Assembly (NCBI GenBank): GCA_913009535.1
Contig: CAJVXR010000085.1
Coordinates: 1 to 6,351, forward strand
Source: an uncultured Flavobacteriales bacterium
GTDB taxonomy: Bacteria > Bacteroidota > Bacteroidia > Flavobacteriales > Flavobacteriaceae
Reading direction: 5' to 3'
Length of the DNA stretch: 6,351 bases
The position numbers were made by a program, and so were the translations under genes. This document shows positions 1 to 5,647 of the stretch, piece after piece (position 1 is the stretch's first letter; every line of letters starts with the position of its first letter). The notes beneath the pieces were generated by a model that saw only the letters and a list, made by a program, of their open reading frames with translations, ran no database searches and was not told where the DNA came from.

Positions 1-427
1 CATAATCACTCAACACCTCAACAGTATCATAAGCTGGATTTATTGTAAAAGAAGCGAAGCCAAGATTGTCAAATTCATTAAAAGAGTTTTGAATCTCAAC
101 TAAATTATAATTCATAATAGGACATATTGTAGGGCAAGTAGTAAAAAAGAATTCAGCTATATATACCTTTCCTTCATAATCTTTATTAGAGATAATATCT
201 CCATTTTGATTAGTAAAAGAAAAATTAGGTACTTTTTTTCTCTCACCATTAATTTCAAGATACATCAAATCAGAATCACCAACATTGTAATTAACCGATC
301 TACTTCTACTTTCCTCTCTTGCTATATCGTTATTTGAAAGTCTATCAATAATTCTTGGAACAAAGATTATTCCAAAAACTAGTACTATAAATGAAATACC
401 GATATATGAATTATTTCTTTTACTCAT
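1..427 (-). CDS. SCO1/SenC-family copper chaperone (3' end cut off by window edge)
   Basis: This is the N-terminal 142 codons of a SCO-family protein, read on the minus strand from the ATG at 427-425; the gene continues beyond position 1. SCO proteins are membrane-anchored periplasmic thioredoxin-fold proteins that bind copper and help assemble the CuA site of cytochrome c oxidase subunit II. Visible features are one N-terminal membrane segment (about residues 8-24), the PNFSFTNQNG strand opening the fold (67-76), and the copper-binding CxxxC motif as C98-P-T-I-C102 within FFFTTCPTICPIMN. The TINPAYDT segment (128-135) matches the SCO motif usually written DPxxDT, with Asn in place of the first Asp. 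The third copper ligand, a C-terminal His, lies outside the window. The start codon shares one base with the stop of the upstream gene (TAATG), so the two are probably translationally coupled. It is the last visible gene of the oxidase operon. The identity is firm; the length is unknown. Confidence 0.93.
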   Translation of the reverse strand, partial: MSKRNNSYIGISFIVLVFGIIFVPRIIDRLSNNDIAREESRSRSVNYNVGDSDLMYLEINGERKKVPNFSFTNQNGDIISNKDYEGKVYIAEFFFTTCPTICPIMNYNLVEIQNSFNEFDNLGFASFTINPAYDTVEVLSDY

Positions 428-1134
428 TAGTTTTCGATATTTTCATTCCTTCTATCATTTGAGTCATAATTCCCTTTTCTTTTTTGTCTATACTCAGTAA
501 ATAAAATTCTAAGATCATCATTCATCTTATTTTTTATTTCAGAAACCTTGGTAGAGTTATACGAACTTAATCCATAAATATTAATGCCTTTTTCTATATC
601 AGATGGTTTTCTGTCGTCTATCCTTCCCCTTTGATTTAAATCTTTATCTACAATAAAAATGTATGGGGACGATAAATGATTGTTTAGAGTATTAGATGAT
701 TTTAAGGAGGTGTATAAATCTTTTATTTGATCACTTGTGCCAAATGCAAACCCCCAATATTTTAGCTCGTCATAAGCGTATAGCTCCAATAAAAGTTCAT
801 TGACTTGGTCCTCAGAACCGTTTGGAACGACCATTAGCATTTGAAACTTTTTAAAACCCTTAAACTTATCATATATAAGTTCTTTAAGGTTTAATGCTAC
901 AGTAAGATTATCCATGGGGTTATCTCCGAGAAATGCAAGTACAGTTATATTACCGCTAAGGAGTCTTTTATTTTTATCTATGTAGCTAAAAGAATCAACA
1001 TCTTTAATATTGTTCTTAACAATATCCAAAGAGTTGTAATTATGAGTAGAGGGGTATAAAAATAGCAGGAAAATTACAGGAAGGAAAAACAACACTCCTA
1101 ATATGATCCATTTTTTTAAAGGTGTAGAATTCAT
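427..1134 (-). CDS. Cysteine-free SCO-like (thioredoxin-fold) membrane protein of the cytochrome oxidase operon
   Basis: A 235-residue protein with one N-terminal membrane segment (about 9-27) and a presumably periplasmic body. I do not recognise an established name. Its layout parallels the SCO protein directly downstream: TVLAFLGDNPMDN (64-76) sits where SCO has the strand and CxxxC loop, MLMVVPNG (99-106) where SCO has the strand before the DP motif, and HLSSPYIFIVDKDLNQRGR (153-171) resembles the C-terminal His-strand-turn-strand of SCO. The protein contains no cysteine at all, so it cannot bind copper or do redox chemistry as SCO does, yet H153 falls five residues before the Tyr, as the SCO ligand His does. 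A charged C-terminal extension (about 190-235) follows. It lies 36 bases after subunit IV and overlaps the SCO start codon by one base. A role as an oxidase assembly factor or SCO partner is inferred from context and weak fold similarity only. Confidence 0.8.
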   Translation of the reverse strand: MNSTPLKKWIILGVLFFLPVIFLLFLYPSTHNYNSLDIVKNNIKDVDSFSYIDKNKRLLSGNITVLAFLGDNPMDNLTVALNLKELIYDKFKGFKKFQMLMVVPNGSEDQVNELLLELYAYDELKYWGFAFGTSDQIKDLYTSLKSSNTLNNHLSSPYIFIVDKDLNQRGRIDDRKPSDIEKGINIYGLSSYNSTKVSEIKNKMNDDLRILFTEYRQKRKGNYDSNDRRNENIEN

Positions 1135-1170
1135 TTATTTATTTGTAAGAAGAAAACAGTTAGAGAATTA

Positions 1171-1551
1171 TTAAAAATCTCTTTTAATATATCCTTGATC
1201 ATAGGTGTTAAAAATATAACTTGCTTCTTCAATTAGTATCCATAATAAATAACAAATCAGGAAGATAGCAGTCCACACAACAACTCTTCTAAGAGCAGGT
1301 GTTTCATCTCTCATGTGCATAAAATCCCATGTTATATAATAAGCTTTAACAATAGTTAATATTATAAATACCCAGTTTAGAATTTTCATGCTTAAAAAGC
1401 TTTCCATCATAAAATCAGGTTTGATAATACCTAAAACTACTTCAACTGTAGTAACAATTGTAAGCAAGATTAGGACACCCCAAATTTTCTGTGTGTTAGA
1501 TTTAAATTTAATTAAACCTCTAAAAATTTCTAACTTATGCTCATCAGCCAT
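1171..1551 (-). CDS. Cytochrome c oxidase subunit IV (prokaryotic COX4 / CtaF type)
   Basis: A 126-residue protein with three membrane helices (about 22-42, 53-72, 88-108), the usual size and topology of bacterial oxidase subunit IV. The family pattern is visible: an aromatic and hydrophobic first helix ending TTVEVVLG (34-41), and the signature KAYYITWDFMHMRDE (69-83), corresponding to the family's K-A-x-x-I-x-x-x-F-M-H-L/M motif. This small accessory subunit packs against subunits I and III of heme-copper oxidases and supports stability or assembly; it binds no cofactor. The ATG at 1551 is 15 bases after the stop of the long subunit III gene, so the two are almost certainly co-transcribed. 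It is sometimes called coxD or ctaF. I leave the symbol blank because these names are used inconsistently. Confidence 0.9.
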   Translation of the reverse strand: MADEHKLEIFRGLIKFKSNTQKIWGVLILLTIVTTVEVVLGIIKPDFMMESFLSMKILNWVFIILTIVKAYYITWDFMHMRDETPALRRVVVWTAIFLICYLLWILIEEASYIFNTYDQGYIKRDF

Positions 1552-1566
1552 ATCAATAATATATAA

Positions 1567-2544
1567 TTAAACTAAATAGAAAAACGTAAATACAAATACC
1601 CAAACTAAATCGACAAAGTGCCAGTATAGTCCTACTTTTTCAACCATTTCATAACTTCCCCTTTTCTCATAAGTTCCAAGAATAACATTAAAAAATACAA
1701 TGATATTTAATACTACACCAGAAAAAACGTGGAAGCCGTGGAAGCCAGTTATAAAGAAAAAGAAATCAGCAAAAAGAGGGGTTCCATATTCATTGTCTCT
1801 TAGATTAGCACCTTCAACTACATAGGAACCGTTTTCTCTTAAAACCCTTAAAGATTCTTCACGAGATAGGACAGTTTTGTGATTATCTTCAATTATTTGA
1901 GTTCTAACAACTAGATTAGGAGAAGCCTCAAAACCTTTTATTACTTCTTCTAATGTATATGATGATAAACTAGACTCAGACATAAACCATATGCCTTTCT
2001 TACTTTCGTGCTGCACTCTTTCAGATGGAATATGGTGAGCAAAGTCTTTAAGAGCAACTCTATGATCAGAATCCGCATCTACAAATTGAATGATATTTCC
2101 CCCATAAGTTTTAACAGCTCCAAAATCTCCTTTTATAAAAGTTGCCCATTCCCAAGCTTGAGAGCCTACAAATATAAGACCTCCGATAATAGTCAGGAAC
2201 ATATAAAAAGTAACTTTAGCTTTTTTCATATGATGACCAGCATCTACTGCAAGTACCATTGTAACAGATGACATAATTAAAACAAATGTCATAAAGGCTA
2301 CATAAATCATTGGAAGTTCTTGACCATGTATAAACGGAACGTGAGTAAAAACCTCATCAGCAATAGGCCAAGAATTAATAAACTTAAATCTAGAAAAACC
2401 GTAGGCAGCTAAAAAACCTGAGAAAGTTAAAGCATCCGATACAATAAAAAACCACATCATTAATTTACCATAGCTGGCTTTCATCGGCTTATTACCTCCG
2501 GACCAACCTTCGTTTTGACTTGATTTAGATACTGTAGAGCTCAT
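1567..2544 (-). CDS. ctaE: Cytochrome c oxidase subunit III, long form with a large internal loop
   Basis: A 325-residue heme-copper oxidase subunit III with about five membrane helices (roughly 29-50, 78-99, 112-133, 258-285, 303-325). Family signatures are MMWFFIVSDALTFSGFLAAYG in helix 1, SQAWEW (128-133) carrying the conserved glutamate E132, GFHGFHVFSG (267-276), and GLYWHFVDLVWVF (305-317). Subunit III binds lipid, stabilises the catalytic core and sustains turnover; it carries no metal. The odd feature is the segment between E132 and the GFHGFHV helix. It is about 125 residues here, against roughly 20 in mitochondrial subunit III and in the neighbouring short paralog. The insert (about 137-256) is hydrophilic. 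By comparison with mitochondrial subunit III topology it would face the periplasm. From memory this insert is typical of flavobacterial subunit III, so it is not a fusion artefact. The ATG at 2544 is 40 bases after the preceding gene. Confidence 0.94.
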   Translation of the reverse strand: MSSTVSKSSQNEGWSGGNKPMKASYGKLMMWFFIVSDALTFSGFLAAYGFSRFKFINSWPIADEVFTHVPFIHGQELPMIYVAFMTFVLIMSSVTMVLAVDAGHHMKKAKVTFYMFLTIIGGLIFVGSQAWEWATFIKGDFGAVKTYGGNIIQFVDADSDHRVALKDFAHHIPSERVQHESKKGIWFMSESSLSSYTLEEVIKGFEASPNLVVRTQIIEDNHKTVLSREESLRVLRENGSYVVEGANLRDNEYGTPLFADFFFFITGFHGFHVFSGVVLNIIVFFNVILGTYEKRGSYEMVEKVGLYWHFVDLVWVFVFTFFYLV

Positions 2545-2584
2545 AAATATGATTTATATTAAAAACGGTACAAAAATAATTAAT

Positions 2585-3166
2585 TTATATGAAGAAAACT
2601 AAGAATAAAAATAAGTATATCCATAAAACATCAACAAAATGCCAAAAGTTAGATGCTAACTCAAATCCTAACATGTTGTCTGCTTGATATTTGTTCTTTA
2701 AAAGCATTACCAAAACTACTAATAAACAAAGTAAACCAACCAAAGCGTGGAGTAAGTGAAAAAAAGCAATTAGGAAAACAAAAGAAGAAGTGACATTACT
2801 AGTAGGTCCGGTAAAATAGTACCCCAAATCAATTAATTGTGAAAACCCATAAAATTGTAATACAACAAAAACAGTAGCACAAATTATAGATGAAATAAGT
2901 AGTATAGTACTCTTCTTTTTATCACTTTTTCTCAGCGCTTTTTTAGAGGTATACAGAAAGAAACTACTTAAAATTATTATTATTAAACTAGCGGTAAATG
3001 CTGAGGGCAATTCAAGCTCAGATAGCCAATCTACTCTTGTTTTACTTGCTACAAAAGCACTAGTTAAACCTCCAAAAGACATGATTAATGATGCTATTCC
3101 AAACCATAGCATCATTTTTTTTGCTCTAATATTTTTCTCTTTATTTGAACCTTGTGTTAAATCCAT
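2585..3166 (-). CDS. Cytochrome c oxidase subunit III paralog, short form
   Basis: A 193-residue subunit III family protein with five predicted helices (about 17-40, 55-73, 86-106, 126-153, 173-193), close to the length of CyoC-type subunits. Supporting motifs are AKKMMLWFGIASLIMSFGGL at the first helix, LQFYGF (103-108), FFHLLHALVG (135-144) with both helix histidines, and NFWHFVDVLWIYLF (173-186). Compared with the long paralog next to it, the helix-3 glutamate (Q-A-W-E) is replaced by glycine (Q-F-Y-G), the acidic residue of the first helix (S-D) is gone, and the large loop is absent. Two adjacent subunit III genes are, to my knowledge, common in Bacteroidota oxidase operons. It probably forms part of the same oxidase, but whether both paralogs sit in one complex is not shown by sequence. 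The start lies 8 bases after the ctaB stop codon. Confidence 0.9.
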   Translation of the reverse strand: MDLTQGSNKEKNIRAKKMMLWFGIASLIMSFGGLTSAFVASKTRVDWLSELELPSAFTASLIIIILSSFFLYTSKKALRKSDKKKSTILLISSIICATVFVVLQFYGFSQLIDLGYYFTGPTSNVTSSFVFLIAFFHLLHALVGLLCLLVVLVMLLKNKYQADNMLGFELASNFWHFVDVLWIYLFLFLVFFI

Positions 3167-3174
3167 TTTGATTA

Positions 3175-4044
3175 TTATAAATTATCGATTAAATATACTA
3201 TTTGAACTAATGTTAAATATAAAATACTCACAAACATCAAAATTTTTGCATTTTGGGTTGTACTTGTTTTAAATAATTTGAAGGAATAAAATAACAAAAA
3301 CATTCCTAGCAAGAGGACTATTACTAGACCATAAAATGAAAGAGATAGATCCCCAGTGACATTAAAATATGGTACTATAGACATAATTATTGCCCAGAAA
3401 GAATAAAAAATTATTTGAAAAGTAGTTGATTTATCTTTTCTGCCTGTTGGCAACATCTTAAACCCTGCTTTTTCATACTCATCATTTTGCCACCACGCTA
3501 TTGCCCAGAAATGTGGAAACTGCCAAAAGAACTGCATCAAAAATAATGCTAGTGCTTCAACGCCTAATTCATTAGTTGCTGCCACCCATCCTAGCATAAA
3601 TGGAATAGCGCCAGGTATAGCGCCAACAAAAACAGAAAGAGGAGTGATTAATTTTAATGGAGTATAAACGCATGCATAAATAAATATTGATATAGCGCTT
3701 AGCATAGCGCACAATGGGTTAATTAAATAAAGTAAGGTAAGACCAGTAATAACAAAAACGAAACCAAGGACTAGTGCATTATTAACAGAAATTTGACCCA
3801 TTGGTAATGGCCTGCCTTTAGTTCTTTGCATAAGAGCATCTAAATCTCTTTCGATTACTTGATTGAAGACGTTGGAAGCGCTAACCATCATTAATCCACC
3901 AACAACTAAATATGAAAATATTTCAAAATCAAATTCGTTCATTCCGATTAGATAACTAATAACAGATGAAAACACTACACTTACCGAAAGACGAAGTTTA
4001 GTTATTTCTATAAAGGAACTGAATGTGAATTTATTTTTTTGCAA
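3175..4044 (-). CDS. ctaB: Protoheme IX farnesyltransferase (heme O synthase), TTG start
   Basis: A 289-residue polytopic membrane enzyme of the UbiA prenyltransferase superfamily. It transfers a farnesyl group from farnesyl diphosphate to the heme b vinyl group to make heme O, the precursor of heme A in aa3 oxidases. Both substrate-binding regions are visible: NQVIERDLDALMQRTKGRP (61-79), the Asp-rich motif with Glu at the position of the first Asp, and FWQFPHFWAIAWWQNDEYEKAG (173-194). YTPLK (127-131) is also typical. About eight or nine helices are expected and the length is normal. The start is a TTG at 4044: the frame has a stop at 4084-4086, no ATG lies between, and the first internal Met is residue 35, inside the first helix region. 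The N-terminus beginning there (MQKNKFTFSSFIEITKLRLSVS, split here by position 1-22) fits family members. A promoter lies just upstream, making this the apparent first gene of the oxidase operon. Confidence 0.96.
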   Translation of the reverse strand: MQKNKFTFSSFIEITKLRLSVSVVFSSVISYLIGMNEFDFEIFSYLVVGGLMMVSASNVFNQVIERDLDALMQRTKGRPLPMGQISVNNALVLGFVFVITGLTLLYLINPLCAMLSAISIFIYACVYTPLKLITPLSVFVGAIPGAIPFMLGWVAATNELGVEALALFLMQFFWQFPHFWAIAWWQNDEYEKAGFKMLPTGRKDKSTTFQIIFYSFWAIIMSIVPYFNVTGDLSLSFYGLVIVLLLGMFLLFYSFKLFKTSTTQNAKILMFVSILYLTLVQIVYLIDNL

Positions 4045-4067
4045 GGGTTTATTGTAAAATATAAATG

Positions 4068-4098
4068 CAAAGATAAATCTAAATTACAATAAGGACAA
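4068..4098 (-). promoter_or_regulatory. Bacteroidota-type promoter for the ctaB-oxidase operon
   Basis: On the minus strand a TTG (4098-4096) is followed after 20 bases by TATCTTTG (4075-4068). This fits the Bacteroidota primary sigma factor consensus, TTG about 17-23 bases upstream of TAnnTTTG. Transcription would begin near 4060-4064, giving a leader of roughly 17-20 bases before the ctaB TTG start at 4044. The site lies wholly inside the 72-base gap between the double-domain TonB-like gene and ctaB, and is the best promoter match I found in any gap of the window. A four-base inverted repeat, AGGA/TCCT at 4092-4095 and 4099-4102, flanks the TTG; it may be chance. No terminator-like hairpin with a T-run separates it from the upstream gene, so readthrough is possible. 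Confidence 0.65.
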
Positions 4099-4116
4099 TC
4101 CTAATTAATATAATTT

Positions 4117-5076
4117 TTAATCGGGCGTCGTTGGCAATACAAATGACTGGTTTGAGAGTTGGAAAATTATAGGTAATGAGTAAGGAACAATAACTGCTTT
4201 CCCGTCTACCGTTGCAGGTTCCATCATGGGGAGTGACGATACAGCTCTTACTGCTTCTTTAGCTAATTTTGGATGTGGGGCTCTAGCTCTAACATCTACT
4301 ATCTTGCCCATGGTATCAACTTTAAAAATGATACTGATTCTAATCTTTCCTGAAAGCCCTAGCTTTCCAGCTATATCAGTGTTAAATTCTTTTTGAATAA
4401 ATTTAGAAATCTTAAAGGCCATACAATTTCGTCTATCTAAATTATTTTTTTTCTTTTTACATCCAGGAAATATTGGGGCTTTTTCTAATAATTTTTTTTT
4501 AGTTTCATCTTTAGTTATATCTAATGTTGAATCAGATTCAATTTCTTGATTAGACTCAAATAAAAGTTTACTTTTTTCAGAAGAAATAATTACACCTTTA
4601 TCATTGTATTTGATTAATGGAGCTGCTTTAAATATTATAGGTAATAAATACTCTACTGAAACAGGTTTTCCATTTTGTTTTCCCGGCTTCATTTTAGGGA
4701 ATAAATTAATTACCCTAATAGCTTCTTCCTTTAACTTAGGGTGAGGAGCTCTAACTCTTATATTAATAATATTTCCTTTTTTATCAATATTAAACGCTGT
4801 AGATATACGTTGATATCCAGTAAGCTTCAAATCTACTGTGATAGAAGTATCAAAATATTGTTGGGCTAAACTAGCTAAAGAATTTGTTATACATAGTCTT
4901 TTGTTAGATTCAGTACCTTTACAACCGGGAAAAACAGGGATGTTTTCAACCTCTAAAAACTTAATAACTTCTTCTTGATTAGTTCCTAAATTTAAAGCAA
5001 AAATATTAGCAGAGCTACTGATCAATAGTATTAAAATAAGCAACGAAGAATAAAGTAGATTCGAATAAATTTTCAT
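4117..5076 (-). CDS. Secreted-type protein with two TonB C-terminal domains
   Basis: A 319-residue protein with an N-terminal signal peptide (hydrophobic 8-22, likely cleaved after A27) and two tandem TonB C-terminal domains, at about 46-149 and 200-307. They are joined by a polar, lysine- and acid-rich linker (about 152-198). Each domain starts P-V/I-FPGC, has a second cysteine (C52/C62; C206/C218), then an L-S/T-G-x-x-RIS strand, a V/A-RAPHPKL turn and an LPIIF end. TonB C-terminal domains normally contact the TonB box and plug of outer-membrane TonB-dependent transporters. Here there is no retained membrane anchor or proline-rich span, so it is unlikely to act as an energy transducer unless the signal segment is uncleaved. 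It lies 29 bases after the neighbouring single-domain gene, whose N-terminal 50 residues it resembles (ALNL..NQE), suggesting duplication plus gain of a second domain. Function is unknown; a periplasmic partner or competitor of TonB is a guess. Confidence 0.85.
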   Translation of the reverse strand: MKIYSNLLYSSLLILILLISSSANIFALNLGTNQEEVIKFLEVENIPVFPGCKGTESNKRLCITNSLASLAQQYFDTSITVDLKLTGYQRISTAFNIDKKGNIINIRVRAPHPKLKEEAIRVINLFPKMKPGKQNGKPVSVEYLLPIIFKAAPLIKYNDKGVIISSEKSKLLFESNQEIESDSTLDITKDETKKKLLEKAPIFPGCKKKKNNLDRRNCMAFKISKFIQKEFNTDIAGKLGLSGKIRISIIFKVDTMGKIVDVRARAPHPKLAKEAVRAVSSLPMMEPATVDGKAVIVPYSLPIIFQLSNQSFVLPTTPD

Positions 5077-5105
5077 AAAATAAATTTTAATTATTTCTAT
5101 AATAG

Positions 5106-5576
5106 TCAGTCCTGTACTGTGAAAATTATAGGCAAAGAATAAGGGACAATGACAGCTTTCCCATCTTGCATGCCTGGCTTCATCTTGGGTAGTGATTTAA
5201 CAGCTCTTATGGCTTCTTTTACTAAGCTAGGATGTGGAGCTCTGGCTCTTACATCAACAACTTTTCCTTTTTTGTTTATTCTAAAAATAACACTAATTCT
5301 TTGTGTTCCAGATAAACCGATATCTTGAGCTTTATTAATCCTAAATTCACTCAAAACAAATTTTGTAATCTTTTGAGACATACAGGCTCGTAGATCAGTA
5401 TTTCGAGAATTGTATTGATCACATCCAGGGAAAATTGGAACCTTATCAATTTCTGATAACTTAAGTATATCTTCTTGATTAATTACTAGATTTAATGCGC
5501 TAACATTATTAGGGATACTAGTTAGTAGTATTAAAATAAAGAATGGAAAATAACGAAACCTCATATAGCTATTCAT
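5106..5576 (-). CDS. Small secreted-type protein with a single TonB C-terminal domain
   Basis: A 156-residue protein with a signal peptide (hydrophobic core about 11-20, likely cleavage after A27 in VSA-LN), a short spacer, and one TonB C-terminal domain (about 47-154). The domain shows VPIFPGC with C52, a second cysteine C65, GLSGTQRISVIF (87-98), VRARAPHP (109-116), LPKMKPG (129-135) and VPYSLPIIF (144-152). By hand alignment its last 70 residues match the TonB gene upstream at 55 positions. It lacks the membrane anchor, proline run and acidic linker of TonB, so the mature product should be a free periplasmic domain, or a membrane-tethered one if the signal is not cut. The ATG at 5576 is preceded by a 71-base AT-rich gap and its stop is 29 bases before the next TonB-domain gene, with which it probably forms a transcription unit. 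Biological role unknown. Confidence 0.85.
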   Translation of the reverse strand: MNSYMRFRYFPFFILILLTSIPNNVSALNLVINQEDILKLSEIDKVPIFPGCDQYNSRNTDLRACMSQKITKFVLSEFRINKAQDIGLSGTQRISVIFRINKKGKVVDVRARAPHPSLVKEAIRAVKSLPKMKPGMQDGKAVIVPYSLPIIFTVQD

Positions 5577-5604
5577 TTAATTAAATTTAATTAATAAAAA
5601 TAGT

Positions 5605-5622
5605 ATTTGATTTGGGTCAAAT
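5605..5622. other. Short inverted repeat in the gap between tonB and the single-domain gene
   Basis: The 71-base gap 5577-5647 holds a perfect six-base inverted repeat, ATTTGA (5605-5610) and TCAAAT (5617-5622), around a six-base loop. On the minus strand it is followed within a few bases by a T-rich run (5596-5600), so it could act as a weak terminator or attenuator after tonB. The same stretch also offers a poor promoter match (TTG at 5620-5618, 15 bases, then TATTTTTA at 5602-5595). The stem is all-AT except one pair, so neither reading is strong. Confidence 0.25.
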
Positions 5623-5647
5623 TATAATAAATTTATAAAAGGGAGTG

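Noticed and set aside
427..1134. A broken SCO pseudogene
   Set aside because: The frame is intact over 235 codons, it has its own membrane anchor and C-terminal extension, and it is coupled to the next gene, so it looks like a maintained gene rather than decay.
1388..1570. Plus-strand open frame of 60 codons
   Set aside because: It lies opposite the well-supported subunit IV gene, has no recognisable motif, and all other genes are on the minus strand.
1776..2136. Foreign domain inserted by recent transfer into subunit III
   Set aside because: Base composition looks the same as in the flanks, and I recall similar inserts in other flavobacterial subunit III proteins, so it is probably an old lineage feature.
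2008..2271. Plus-strand open frame of 87 codons
   Set aside because: It is antisense to the long subunit III gene, with a composition expected of the reverse of a membrane protein gene.
3081..3272. Plus-strand open frame of 63 codons
   Set aside because: It is antisense across the ctaB / subunit III junction, with no family features.
4092..4102. Inverted repeat AGGA-CAA-TCCT as a terminator or operator
   Set aside because: A four-base stem with a three-base loop and no T-run is easily chance in AT-rich DNA; it happens to enclose the promoter TTG.
5595..5620. Promoter for the single-domain TonB-like gene
   Set aside because: The TTG and TATTTTTA elements are only 15 bases apart and the final G of TAnnTTTG is missing; too weak to annotate as a promoter.
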